Assembly: GCA_033557465.1 (NCBI GenBank)
Contig: CM066045.1
Coordinates: 134,499,596-134,563,595, forward strand
From: Ichthyophis bannanicus
Lineage: Eukaryota; Chordata; Amphibia; Gymnophiona; Ichthyophiidae
DNA length: 64,000 bases
Reading direction: 5' to 3'
Within the stretch, counting starts at the first letter, position 1, and the number at the start of each line of letters is the position of its first letter. Under the pieces are notes generated by a model. The model did not search any database. It was not told where the DNA came from and saw nothing but the letters and a program-made list of their open reading frames with translations. Positions 22,255-34,406 of the stretch are shown here, one piece after another. The position numbers and the translations under genes were made by a program.

Positions 22255-22458
22255 GATAATAGGGGAAAGCCGACAGTCGCCCAAGAGCGCATGGTTCGGA
22301 AGAATGTATCCTTGAAGGATACTACAAAAAGCAGACAGTTCCAAAAAAGAGTAAAGTAGCCCAAATGCCCTCGAGTATGGAGCAGAACTTAAAGATCCCA
22401 AATTACCCATGTCTACCAATAGCCAAATTAATATGAATAAATACATTCTCTAAAATGC

Positions 22459-23097
22459 TTGTATGCAAATGCTAGAAGTCTACAAAACAAGATGGGAGAG
22501 TTAGAATATATAGCACTAAACGAGAGGTTAGATATGATTGGAATATCAGAGACATGGTGGAAGGAGGACAACCAGTGGGACACTGTGATACCTGGGTACA
22601 AACTATATCGAAATGATAGAGCTGATCATGGTGGAGGGGTTGCGCTCTATGTTAGAGAGGGCATTGAGTCAGAAAGGATTAAAGTTTTGCAAGAAACAAA
22701 ATTTGCTGTAGAATCTCTATGGATTGAAATTCCATGTAAAAAGGGGAAGGCGATGGCAGTGGGGGTGTACTATCGTCCGCCTGGCCAGAATGAACAAATG
22801 GATGATGAAATGCTCAAAGAAATCAAGGAAGCTAGCAAAAGTTACAGTGCAGTAATAATAATGGGTGATTTCAATTACCCCGGCATCGACTGGGTCAGTG
22901 TCACAACAGGACATGCTAGGGAGATAAAAGTCCTAGATGAAATAAATGACTGCTTCTTGGAGCAGCTGGTTCATGAACCGACCAGAGGGGAAGCAATATT
23001 AGACCTAGTCCTTAGTGGAACACCAGATGTAGTGCAAGAGATAAGGGTGTTGGGGCCACTTGGCAATAGTGATCATAGCATGATCGCCTTGATTTAA
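22459..23097 (+). pseudogene. CR1-A endonuclease, copy 2
   Basis: 212 codons of the APE-type endonuclease: YANARSLQNKMGELEYIALN, ETWWKEDNQWD, VGVYYRPPGQNEQMDDE, MGDFNYPGIDWVSV, GNSDHSMI. All catalytic blocks are present. It is cut short by the loss of one base near 23083, just after the SDH block. The linker continues with further shifts to 23700. Confidence 0.88.
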
Positions 23098-23701
23098 TTA
23101 GTGGAGGAGGGATAGTAAGGAAATCCACAGTACTACCCTTTAACTTTCGAAAGGGAGACTATGATAAAATGAGGAAAAACAGTTAAGAAAAAACTAAAAG
23201 GAGCAGTTGCAAAGGGTTAAAGACGTACATCAAGCTTGGGTGGTGTTGAAAAATACTATCTTGGAGCCCAGACCAGCTGTATTCCACGCTTTAAGAAAAG
23301 TGGAAGGAAGTCCAAAAAATTGCCAGCATGGTTTAAAGCTGAGGTCAGAGAGGCTGTTGTTGCCAAAAAAGCATCTTTCAAGAAATGGAAAAAGAGCCAA
23401 TGATGAAACCTGGAAACAGCACAAGCACTGGCAAGTCAAATGCAAGGCATTGATAAGGCAGGCAAAGAGAGAATTGAGAAGAAGCTTGCTGCGGAAGCAA
23501 AAACGCGAAAATAAAGACCTTTTCAAGTACATTCGTAGCAAAAAACCGTGAGAGAGTCAGTTGGTCCATTAGATGATAAAGGGGTTAAAGGAGCACTAAG
23601 AGGCGACAAGGCGATAGCGGAGAGACTGAATGAATTCTTTGCTTCGGTCTTTACTGAGGAAGATGTAGGGATGTTACCACGACTGAAGTGGTATTAAAGG
23701 T

Positions 23702-25200
23702 GTGGAAGAATTGAAGGAAATATCGATACATCGGGAAGATGTCCTACAACTATTAGATAAATTGAAGAGTAGCAAATCACCTGGGCCGGATGGTATACAT
23801 CCAAGGGTGTTGAAAGAACTGAAATTTGAGATTGCAGACCTGCTATCAGTAATCTGTGAACTATCATTAAAATCATCTCTAATACCTGAGGATTGGAGGA
23901 TCGTCAATGTAACACCAATTTTTAAAAAGGGTTCGAGGGGTGATCCGGGAAACTACATACCGGTGAGCCTGACATCAGTACCGGGAAAAATGGTAGAAAC
24001 CATCATAAGAATAAATTACTCAGCATATAGATAGTCATGACCTAATGGGAGACAGCCAACATGGCTTTAGACAAGGAAGATCTTGTCTTACTAATCTGTT
24101 ATGTTTTTTTGAAGGAGTGAATAAACAGGTGGACAAAGGTGAGTCGGGTTGATATTGTGTATCTGGACTTTCAGAAAGCCTTTGACAAGGTCCCTCATGA
24201 GAGACTTTTGGCAAAACTAAAGAGTCATGGGATAGGAGGCAGTGTACTACTGTGGATCAGGAACTGGTTAAAAGATAGAAAGCAGAGGGTAGGGCTAAAT
24301 GGCCAATTTTCCCAATGGAGAAAGGTGAATAGTGGTGTACCCCAGGGATCTGTGCTGGGTCCGCTGCTTTTTGACATATTCATAAATGACCTGGAAAGTG
24401 GAATAACGAGTGAGGTTATCAAATTTGCTGATGACACAAAACTATTTAAAGTTGTTAAAACCCAGGAGGATTGTGGAAAATTGCAAGAGGATCTTGATAA
24501 ATTGGAAGACTGGGCATCAAAATGGCAGATGAAATTTAATGTGGAGAAGTGCAAGGTTATGCACCTAGGGAAGAACAACCCAAACTATGGTTACACGATG
24601 CAAGGTTCCACATTAGGAACCACCACCCAAGAAAAAGATTTAGGCGTCCTTGTGGATACCATGTTAAAAACCCTCGGCCCAGTGTGCAGCGGCAGCCAAG
24701 AGAGCAAATAGAATGCTAGGTATGATAAGGAAAGGAATGGAAAATAAAACAAAAGATATTATAATGCCTCTATATCGTTCCATGGTGAGACCGCACCTTG
24801 AATATTGTGTGCAATTCTGGTCGCCATATCTTAAAAAGGATATAGCAATTTTAGAAAAGGTTCAGAGAAGAGCCACCAAAATGGTAAAGGGGATGGAAGG
24901 CTACTCCTAAGAAAGGCTAAAAAGGTTGGGGCTCTTTAACTGGAAAAGAGACGGCTGAGGGGAGATATGATAGAAGTCTATAAATTAATGAACGGAGTGG
25001 AACGGGTAAACGTAGATCGATTGTTTACCTTATCAGAATATAGAAAGACTAGGGGACATGCAAATGAAGCTACAGGGTAAACTATTTAAGACTATAAAAG
25101 AAAATATTTTTCACTCAACGTGTAATCAAACTCTGGAATTTGTTACCAGAGGATGTAGTAAAGGCTGTTAGTGTAGCTGGGTTTAAAAAAGGTTTGGACA
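23702..25200 (+). pseudogene. CR1-A reverse transcriptase, copy 2
   Basis: The RT is spread over three frames. The first (23702-24034) has KLKSSKSPGPDGIHPRVLKE and IFKKGSRGDPGNYIPVSLTS. The second (24139-24711) has YLDFQKAFDKVPHERL, PQGSVLGPLLFDIFINDLES and KFADDTKLFK. The third (24713-24910) has LEYCVQFWSPYLKKDI and RRATKMVKGMEGYS. The remaining C-terminus up to about 25200 is more decayed. The catalytic FADD is intact, but the polymerase cannot be made as a single chain. Confidence 0.88.
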
Positions 25201-25494
25201 AGTTCCTGGAGGAAAGGTCCATAAACCATTATTAAGAAGGGACCCAGGATATCACTGCTTGAAGCAATACAAGCATTGTGGAACCTGTGTCCCTTGGGGA
25301 AACTGCTAGGTACATATGACCTAGATTGGCCACTGTTGGAAACAGAATACTGGGCTTGATGGACCTTGGTCTGACCCAGTATGGCATATCTTATGTTATG
25401 TTCTTATGAAATCCACCCCCTCCCATCAGAGAGTCCACCCCTGAAGGTGAGAGTGAATGGTGTTGAGTGGCAGTGGAGAGAGGATGGGAAAAGA

Positions 25495-25560
25495 GAAATT
25501 AATTTATTTATTAGCTTTTATATACCGCACTATTTAGTATCGGAGTGGTTTACAGGATAT
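25495..25560 (-). repeat. L2-like LINE 3'-tail fragment
   Basis: The plus strand reads aatttatttattagctttta then tataccgcactatttagtat, similar to the L2-like 3' end at 56190-56235 (tataccgcgctattaaaatc). Confidence 0.5.
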
Positions 25561-27057
25561 GTTGGAGCTAATGGAGGTAATTTTATCAAGGAATTATCGT
25601 GCATATGTGGCCGTGCATGTGCGTAAAAGGCCTCTTACAAAATTATCTCACGCATAAAAGTGTGTGCAGTCCAGTGTTATTACAACTTCAGAAGACATGC
25701 TCAGGAGAGGAATACAGGCCGAGCATGGGCTGAATTGTTGATGTCTTTGTGCATTTTGCAGCATGTACCATGTGTATATTTAGTAGGAACAAAAAAAGCG
25801 CCCCACCTGCAGAAAAATAGCATATCTGCCTTTATAAAACAGGCTAAAAATTAGGTTTGTGCAGACCAAATATTTTTGTTTTCTTTTGGTTTCCCATGCC
25901 ATTTATAGGGTGGTTTTTGTTTTTATTTATTTTTACAATTCTTTTTGTTTTGGGGGCAATGCCATCACTAGTGCCCTCTATTATTCACAGAGTGTGTGCT
26001 ATCGCTCAGTCGTGGTTACTACTGATAAATACGATGCGCTTTCAAGTGATAGGGTTCATTATGGAGGACACCAGAAAAACCCACAATATTTTTTTTCTGT
26101 CTTTTCAGGTTAAAAATGAAATGGGAAATATTGTTTTCATTTCCCATGCCATTTAAAAAAAATGCACACCCCTGCCCAAAACAGGTGCCTCTGTGGCCTT
26201 CACCCCTAGGCGACCCATAATTAAATTACCTCCCATATGTGGTTCCTGATGAAAGGGTTATATCGGATAAAAATAAATGTCTAAACTTGTTTAAATATTG
26301 AAAAGGAAATGGAAATTCTTACACAGATGTATTAAGTGGGTGACCGGCAGACCCCTGCTCATCAAGATACCATGTTGGAAACATAATATTGCTTTGGCAT
26401 ATTTTTTGTAAGATCTTGTTTTGAACTGAATTGTTTCTATGTGAGAAGAGCTGCAATGAACAGGACTGGGGCTCTGAAATACATTGTTGGTGCTACAGAA
26501 GATATTTGTTTGTTTGAAAAAGTATTGAATTAAATATAGATTTTTATTTTATGAATAAAGTAAAAGGATCTGAAGGATATAGGCTAGTTTGTCAACAACA
26601 TCTAATGCTATAATTTGGGGTCTGACAAAAAAAAAAATTTGCAAACGCTCTTTTGAATGTGCAGGTTGCATGTATTTTTTTTAATGAAAAAATTTGCTGT
26701 ATGATGCCATGGTCGATTTTTTTTTGATGGAGTGAAAGAAAGAAAGATATTAAGACAGCAGGCAGTGACTGGCAATCTAATATATCCTACAACATGTTAA
26801 ACCGAAGTAAATTAAAAAAAGATTTGTTCCCACTAGGGGCTAAGGATGTGGTTTCAGTTCTGACACTTCCATGTGTGCGGCTGCTTCTGTCATGTATAAT
26901 TGTTTGCACTGTAGGAAAAGCTGATAATACAGGTATGTGTGGGCATGATGATGACACTGCTGTTTGTAATTAGCTCCCTAATTACCGCTTGGTTTGTGTA
27001 AAATTTCCTGTAGAGTGTGCAGTGGAAACATGATATCCTAGAGAGGTTAAGAACTTA

Positions 27058-27493
27058 GGGCTCAATATTCAAAGGCATTTGCACCATTTACAGAACAGTA
27101 AATCATGTAAATGCCCCTCCGAGGGATATTCAGCGGCACTAACACGGCAATGCCACGCTATGCCCCGATGCTAACCGTTTAGCATTGCGGCGTGTCGGGG
27201 ACATTCCAGGGCAGTGCTCGGGGAGAACCGTGCAGCCGCGATAGTCAGTCGCTGCCCAGTTATCCCTCAGCGGCAGAAGCTGTCCTAACGTTTGTCACCG
27301 GAGCTAACCTGGCAACGGCTGAACATTGCTACCGCACGTTTAGCTTCTGCGCCGTGTGCAGCTGTGTAGTGACCCTGGATAGTCAATGCTGGTGGCCAGA
27401 TATGGCTTCAGATTGAATATCCGGGGTCAACATTTGGCGGCGACAGCTATGTGCCTTAGAGATGCATAGCTGTCGTAAATGAATATCGGGCCC
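27058..27493. mobile_element. PIF/Harbinger-like MITE with TTA target duplication
   Basis: The ends gggctcaatattca and tgaatatcgggccc are imperfect inverted repeats, flanked by tta on both sides (27055-27057, 27494-27496). The 436-bp body is CpG-rich and non-coding. Related 'gatattca' sequence recurs at 27541 and 52695. Confidence 0.7.
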
Positions 27494-27540
27494 TTAGGTT
27501 ATTTTATCGCTCTGAGAAAAACATACATTTTTAAAGCGTA

Positions 27541-28215
27541 TGGGCCGATATTCAGTGCCGTTAATGCGATTAGCGACCTGTTAATGACATTAAGTGTGGG
27601 GACTGGGATATTCAGCAGCACTAACGTGGCTAGTCATCAGGCCATACGGGGTTTGTGTCCTTAAGAGCGCGTCATGATCGGAAGCGAAGATGTAGAAGTC
27701 TGACATGTGAGGCGTATGGAAAGCTTTGTTTCTGGGGAAAGACCACCTTGTCGGTGCTATGGATATGCCTTCTTTCTTTGATTTTCAGAAGTAATGTGTT
27801 TGTTAGAACATTCTTATATTTTGAAACATGATAACAAGGTACCACCATTCTTATGGGGGGGGGGGGGAATACTGAGTGCTGGAGATTTAAAGCTACTAAT
27901 GCAGTCACCAGTGCTGGAATCTAAACCGGCATATTCAATGTTGGGGTTATATACCGCCACGGCATTGTATAGCCAGGTTAGCTGCATTCGCCACTCGCTA
28001 ACCAGGCAGCGGCGATATGTGGTGAAAGTTAGAGCAGGGTTTCCTGTGCCTGGCTTTCACCACGTATCGTTAACTGGACAGTGGCGCAATATCGCCGCTG
28101 CCCAGTGAGTGATGGGTGCCACCTCTACTCTGCGCTGCAATGCTTAGCATCGGGGCCTGTAGCAGCGGCAGCCAGGGATAACCGTGTTACTGCCACCGAA
28201 TATCCAGCTCAGTGT
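27541..28215. repeat. Related ATATTCA-type MITE sequence, boundaries unclear
   Basis: It contains gggccgatattcagtgccgt at 27542, a second gatattcagcagcactaacg at 27607, and a region at 27930-28210 with inverted 'gttagc/gctaac' segments ending near accgaatatccagc. These look like pieces of one or two MITEs of the same class as 27058-27493. Confidence 0.4.
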
Positions 28216-29056
28216 CATTTCATGTGCAGGCGGGAAAAGTCTTTGATATGTGAGGGGCAAGGCTACACCCCTGGCTGTCACATGTCCATGCAATGTTTGG
28301 TGTGTTCCAGGTCTTCCTCGTTTAAGCCATGACCACCCGAGGAAGGTGGATCCTAGCACTGCAAAGCGGGCAGAAGCATCACAGAAGGTAGCCATGCTAA
28401 AATCACAACGTGTTACTTCTGTTCTATTAGTAGTGGCAGATAAAGCAAAGGGAATTTCCTGTAACTTCTCCACTGGGGCTTTGTAAGGCCGGCCTTGTCT
28501 TTGTTATTAGTGAATTATGCTCAATTGGATCCCACACAAGTAATAAGATAATACCAAGACTAGTGTATAACGAGCAGCAAGGCAGGGGGAAGAACAATAA
28601 AACTATAATAATGTTTTTCTGAAAGACGCACAATGTTTTCTTATCTTGCTGTGGTAAGCAAAACCTTCACAATTCAACATTATGCGAATGCCGATTTCTA
28701 CTCGTTGGTTCCCTGAAAACAAAAGAACATCCTCTCCCCCTGCACAGACATTGTTCAGATCCACACTGAATGATAAGGATTTAATTTTCACTGAATGGTC
28801 TGAGCAATATATCATATGACACATGTGTAAAGGAGCCTCATTATAAAACTATAGTTCTGGTAGAGAGGGAGCAAAGGTGATGCTTTTTGAAACATACCGA
28901 ACTATAGGAAAGCACAGCTGTTAAATATGGCACACAATGAATTATAAAAATATATTTTGTCCCTCTGAACTCTTCCCCTCCCCCCCCCATTAAAAGCCAT
29001 CTCTACTTTAATGAATACAACCTGCAAAGTACACAAGGCGCAAACTATGATAGACG

Positions 29057-29240
29057 AGTATAGAACAAAAAGATAGACCATATGGCCTATCCAGTCTGCC
29101 CATCCATACCAAATAGGAAGCTCTAGAATCCCCTTCTCTCTCTTATAAATCCTCTGTGCTCGTCCCATGCTCTCTTAAATTCATATCCAGTCCTTGCCTT
29201 TCCATCTCTGCTGGAAGGCTGTTCCAGGCATCCGATACTG
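29057..29240 (-). mobile_element. CR1 family B 3'-end fragment
   Basis: The plus strand reads tagaccatatggcctatcca, gtctgcccatcc, then gtgctcgtcccatgctctct and ggaaggctgttccaggcatc. This is the reverse complement of CR1-B 3' coding/UTR sequence, as at 41240-41330 plus 42600-42640. Confidence 0.7.
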
Positions 29241-29249
29241 TAGATAGAT

Positions 29250-29795
29250 ATTAGGGGAACAGTGCATGGAAAGGGGTGAATATGCCACCCCAATTTTTAG
29301 GGATCTCCACTATTTGCAAGTGAAGCTTAGGATGGTCCTGTTGTTGGTATTTAAAAATCTTGCATGGTATGCCTCCCTCTTTTCTTTTGGATAAGTTGAG
29401 TTTGAATGTTCCAAATCGATCTTTGCATCACAAGAGGAGAAACATTTGGTGGTGCCATCATACGTATAAGGTGGTGTGGCATGTGCTCCGCTGGAATCAG
29501 GCCTTCTCTGTCCAGGCGCTGGTGTTGTGGAATAAGCTGCCACGCGAGATGCCCCTTCAGGATGATCTCCCAGAGTTTAGGAAGGCCTTAAAGATGTTTT
29601 TGTTTTTGAAGGCTTTTTAGGGGGGAGGGGGATGAAGGGGGTTGATGTGCTGGTGGTATAGCAGGCTGGTGGATAGGTGGGTTTGGCTATTTTGATTGTG
29701 GGACATTGTGTGTATTTTGTTTGATGTTCTACATCACCCTGGACGGAGACCTTTGAAAGGGCAGTTTATAAATTAAAATTAGTAATAATATGGAG
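29250..29795 (+). mobile_element. L2-like LINE 3' end
   Basis: The plus strand codes the L2 C-terminal block ALVLWNKLPREMPLQDDLPE, then FRKALKMFLFLKAF, followed by a 3' UTR ending gggcagtttataaattaaaa and taataata. Upstream of about 29290 the match fades. Confidence 0.75.
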
Positions 29796-30387
29796 TACTG
29801 AGATCTTAAAATATGTAGTCGCTCAATGAAGAGACAGTTTGTGGAAAAGGATTGCCTTAGAGTCCTCTCTCTCTCTCAAAGTGTGAATTGGTTTTTCATA
29901 TAGAGCCTATGTGTGGAAAAAAAAGATCTCAAAACGGCCCGAAACTTGTAAAAATACAGGCATTTCAGCATTTTTCACATTTCTTCATGTATAGACCCAA
30001 TTTGAAAATAATTTAGTGTAGTTGTCTTTTTCTGATCAGCCGCCATAGCTACATTTCTACAGTGTGCAGGCCCAAAATTTTGTTTTGTTTAATTTCCCAT
30101 GTTCTTTGTTGGATTTTTTTAGTTTTATTTTGCTGTTTTTTTTAAATTTTGTTTCAGGGGAAAAGGTCATTAAAAGCTGCACTATTACTCCGTAGAACAC
30201 ACTATTCGCCGTAGTTCGCACTGTTTCTCATCAGACAGGAAGTGATGAAATTTCATCATTTTTACTTTAGCTTTCGTTTGAAAACAGCTTGAAATGATAT
30301 GTTTGAAATGGCTGCACGCTATAGTCTGAAAGTTTGCTATGGAACTCATTTTGCGTATGTCGCTAATTTTATCTGGAAACCATATTA

Positions 30388-30840
30388 ACATAATATATGA
30401 TGACAGATAAAGAACAGTATGGCCCATCTAGTCTGCCCAGCAAGGCGGCAGGAGTAGGTGCGCTTGCCGCTCCGTGCAGGTCACCCCCTCCCCATACCTT
30501 TGTTTAGGAGTGTACCCATCGCTCCATGTAGGTCACCCCTATTGGTTGAGATATAAGATATAGTTATGCTTATTTTGATTTTATCCTGTTGCTATAAAGG
30601 GATCCATTGTGCCTGTCCCATGACATTTTGAATTCCGTCACTGTGTTTGCCCCCACCACTTCCATCGGGAGGGCATTCCAAGCATCCACCACCCTTTCAG
30701 CGAAAAGGTATTTCCTGGCATTGCCTTTCAGTTTACCCCCTGGCAGCTTCATGTTATGCCCTCTAGTTTTACAGCTTCCCCATCTTTGGATGAGGTTTGT
30801 TTGTTCATCAATGCTTTTGCTAATTTGCAGGAAATCCCAC
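30388..30840 (-). mobile_element. CR1 family C 3' part
   Basis: The minus strand codes the CR1 RT C-terminus (TRGHNMKLPGGKLKGNARKY, LFAERVVDAWNALPMEVVGA). The 3' terminus reads tctttatctgtcatcatata then ttatgttaatatg. It is the same family as 19848-20330. Confidence 0.85.
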
Positions 30841-31404
30841 CGATTTGACATGGGAGGCCTAAGGTACCAAAGAGAGAGAAACAGTGCCAGTCCTGGTTTT
30901 CCAGCCTTTGCATGCAAAGATTTACAGGTTTTGGCTCTTAAAACTTTGGGACTACAAGTCCCTGAAGCAATTAGAATAAAATTAGAAGCACATCAGCCAT
31001 GGCGTGGAGCTATATGGTATTTAGTCGGTAAAGCATTTCTCATAACTCTGCATAACTCTGAGGAATAGAATTTACTTTCCATGCCAGGGTACACAGAAAG
31101 CTGTTAAAGCATTTGTGGTATTTGTGTCCAGCAGGACAGAAAATCAATAAAGCAGTTGTCTACTATGACACAGATGTGGCATGTGTCTGAGACATTCAAA
31201 GAGTTGTCGTAGCATTCCCACTGGGTAGACAGAAAAGGAATTTGCCCATAGTGCAGTTTGAAGCTGGGAGTGACACTAGGTTTGCTGGGATGCATAGAAT
31301 GCTTTGGAATTTGCATCAGAATCCTGGAGCCAGGGCCGGTGCAAGGATATGAGGTATCCTAGGTGACCTCCCATTCCTGCCGCCCCTCCCACTCACTCTT
31401 GGGA

Positions 31405-31665
31405 CCTACAGCAGTGGCAATGATACTAAAGCAACACTGCAACGCTTACCCAGAGTCTCCGATGCCGAATGCTGTTCATGCTTTTGCTCCCTCTGACGCA
31501 GACTTCCTAGTTACATGGGGGCAGAAGCGGCTAGTTTGACTGCTTTCAACACCATGCAAAAAGGAAGTCTGCGTCAGAGGAGGCAGAAGCCCCAACAGCA
31601 CGCAGTGTTGGAGGCTTTGGGTAAGTGCTGCATAGCTGTTTTAATGTCATTGCCACCAGGTCCCG
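31405..31665. repeat. Imperfect palindrome, about 95-bp arms
   Basis: The left arm (about 31411-31510) includes cttacccagagtctccgatg and ctctgacgcagacttcct. The right arm (about 31562-31662) is its inverted copy (ggaagtctgcgtcagaggag … ttgggtaagtgctgcatagc). The central spacer is about 50 bases. It is non-coding and probably a fold-back MITE. Confidence 0.75.
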
Positions 31666-32248
31666 GAGAGGGGCAATGGTAGGCTGCTATGGAAATGTTG
31701 GCACTTTAGGCAACTATCTGGAGAGTAGCTGTCCATGTGTCCACTGCTGAGTTCTAACCTGGCTGTTAAGCCTACCATGAAATCTAGAATTTTTTTTAAA
31801 GCAATTTTGTTATTTCTATGGCACATACAGACTTTCCTTAGTTTTTTGGAAAAGTCACTCAGCTCTTTGCCTTGCTGTGTTAACATTCATTTCTGCTGTA
31901 CAGTTTTTCTACACTGCTCTGCTGACGTCTCAGAACACAGCAAAAATGTCAGAGGGCGACAGGGATTTTAGATGGCCGACTTGGCCAGTCCTGCAGTTGA
32001 ACAACTGTGTTTTTTGCACATGGTCCTGCTTTTTAGCCCTTCCTTTCAGCCCCTATTAACTTATGCAAATGAAGTCTCATAATCACACTCTGCACATGGT
32101 CCTACGTTCCTCTCAGGCTGTCCCAGATGGCTATACCATCTATTGGAAAATCGCAGACTTGCAATTTCTTGCTCTCTCCTCATAGCTTTGGATAAAGAAA
32201 CTCTAAATGTTACTGAAAAAAAAGTCTAAGCATGGTTCCTGATCATCC

Positions 32249-32371
32249 CTCCAGTCTAGTCCCGGAATCTCTGGGATTGTGATCCTCCTCCAGCAGCTTG
32301 GAGACTGAGAAACGTCACTCTTGTGATGTCACTGGTATATAAGCCCCGGATCTGCCTCCTCACACCAGTTA
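32249..32371 (+). repeat. DIRS left inverted terminal repeat
   Basis: It begins ctccagtctagtcccggaat and runs to cacaccagtta. It is the reverse complement of 37974-38096 with a few mismatches (ccggatc/ccagatc, ctgcc/ccgcc). A further 11 bases outside it (32238-32248) are unique to the left end and are found, inverted, in the internal complementary region. Confidence 0.93.
32336..32342 (+). promoter_or_regulatory. TATA-like box in DIRS inverted repeat
   Basis: TATATAA lies inside ggtatataagccccgg and points into the element, ahead of gag. The inverted copy sits in the right repeat. A promoter role is inference from motif and position. Confidence 0.45.
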
Positions 32372-33157
32372 TCTCAGTCTCCAAGCAGCTGGAGGTTTGG
32401 TGAGGCCAGGAGTTTGGGGCTCACTAGAGAGACAATTAAGAAGAGTTTAGGCTTAGTGTAGTAAGGGGATTTATTTAAAAGAAAAAAAGAAAAACAATTT
32501 TTCCTTGATCTGGTGCTAGGGTGCTCAGGTTCCCTTTCCTTCCCGTTGATTTGGGGTCCTCTTTTACCTCCCCCCCTTCCCCTCCCGGGGGGGGGGGAGT
32601 AGCTTTGTGCCCTCGGTGGGGCAGAGGCAGGTTGAAGGAGGACAGGCACTGGTTACCGATCCCACCTGCTGGGGAGAGGAACCGGCAGACTGCAGGGCTC
32701 AGCGCGTGCAGAAGGTTTGCCTGCTAACGCGCTTGGAGCTGGCGGATCAATCTGCAGCTGTTCAGCAAAGCTTTACTCCGGCCCTTTCAGCTGGTGATTG
32801 CAGCTCCCGGGACACGGTAGAGCGCCATGGAGGAGGCACCAGACGCAGCTCCTGTAACTGGCAAGGTAGGGAGTAGCATTGGGAGAGGCCGGAGAAGTGC
32901 GGTTTCGGCAGTGCAGGTCGGACCGCGTGTCAGTTGCGCGGGAATCGCGCTCTACATTTGACTGTTTTTGCAGCCATGTAATTCGGCCGGGGAGCCTCGT
33001 TTTAGTAAACTTTCCTCACAGTTTGCCTTGGGGAGCGTTTCTGGAGTTAATACAGTTAAAAAAACAAAAAAAAAAAAAAAATCAGTCCAGCAGTAAGAGG
33101 GTACTATGATCTGCTTAGGGGGCTGGTTAACCCGCTGAAGGGCTCCGGGAAGACAGG

Positions 33158-34400
33158 ATGCCTTCTAGACCGCACTGTTTGCTTTGCGGTGCTAGAAGGG
33201 GCTCCGTGTCACAGGAGGGTGTCTGCAGAGGTTGCGGTCAGGAGTCTGCGGCTATGGATCAGGATTCAGAGGCTGGAGCAGGGGTTCAGGAGGGGCTGTC
33301 TATGGGCCCTATAGAACCACTATTAGACACAATGATTGCGAGGGAACCGGTGCCCAGTACATCTTCGGCTCCAGACCTTCCGACTAAACATCCTCCTTTA
33401 CCAGGAGGCCTGGCGGCGATTTTTGTGCCAGACATCGTGGCCCTGCTCCAGCAGACCTTGAGCAGCTCGTTAAATAGGGCTACAGAAGCGGTGCTGGGAG
33501 ATAAGAGGCTGAGGACGCCTTTGACGGCGGCATTGACAGGCATAAGTGCAAAGAAGCCCAGAGGAGATGGGGTCCGTGTAGACGAGTCAGTCATATCGGA
33601 GGATCTACGGTCGGAGGAGCCGGATCCAGACATGGGCCTGTACGAAGATCTGGAAGAGGGCGAGATTGCGGAACAGGAGGATCAGGCAAGGGTGGTCCGT
33701 GTGTTTTTCGTAGAGAAGAGCTGCCGGCTCTCATTGCGGAGTCTCTTAAAACTCTTAATATGCCGTCAGAAGGACCAGCGGAGGATTCTGCTCTGGAAGA
33801 CCCATTGTTGCAGGCCTTTCGAAAGAATCAAAAGGCTTTCCCGGTACATAGAGTGTTTAAGGAGATGATACTGGAAGAATGGGACATGCCTGAGTCCGCG
33901 CTTAAAGGTTCTAGAGTTATGGCGCGTCTTTACCCTCTGTTAGACCAGGATAAGGACTTGTTTAGGTCTCCAAGGGTAGATGCGGCGGTGTCAGCGGTTA
34001 CCAAAAAGACTACAATTCCATGAGAGGGAAGTGCGGCGCTCAAGGATGCTCAAGAACGTAAGTTAGAGACCTTGTTGAAGCAAGTCTTTGAAGTGAATGC
34101 GCTCTATTTACAGGCTTCTTTTTGTGGAGCCTGGGTGGCGAGGGCTTGCCTACGCTGGGTGCAGCGGATTCAAGGCGACCACTCCGAGAAAACAGCCAAG
34201 GAGGCGTCCAGACTAGAATCCAGAGCAGCTTATCTAGCCGACATTCATTATGACCTTATCAGGGGGTTATCAAAGAGTATGGCTTTGGTGGTCGCGGGGC
34301 AGCGATGTCTTTCACTGCGCAATTGGGCAGCAGATGGCTCTTCCAAAGTGAGGTTAAGTAAGCTTCCCTTCCGGGGGAAGCTACTATTGGTGAAGATTTA
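33158..34400 (+). pseudogene. DIRS gag-like ORF, broken
   Basis: This is the presumed nucleocapsid/structural ORF. The N-terminus has two Cys pairs (CLLC at residues 7-10, CRGCG at 23-27), a possible zinc finger. An acidic Ser/Pro-rich region follows. The frame shifts near 33690 and continues as EDPLLQAFRKNQKAFPVHRV and SRVMARLYPLLDQDKDLF, with a TGA at 34021. It then goes on as LKQVFEVNALYLQASFCGAW and ESRAAYLADIHYDLIRGLSK. The segment order resembles DIRS/Pat gag proteins as I know them. It sits directly upstream of the RT frame, as expected. Confidence 0.75.
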
Positions 34401-34406
34401 GATAAA

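Larger units (their letters stand above)
21880..25408 (+). mobile_element. CR1 LINE family A, copy 2 (5'-truncated)
   Basis: It begins inside ORF1 (ttagatagtgctggggagga) and runs through ORF2 to the tail tatcttatgttatgttctta. Order and sequence are as in copy 1, with several single-base frameshifts (near 23080, 23180, 23690, 24010, 24150, 24705). It is antisense to drd2. Confidence 0.9.

Noticed and set aside
33158..33868. Host zinc-finger gene
   Set aside because: It lies inside the DIRS limits, in gag position, and continues by frameshift into gag-like sequence.
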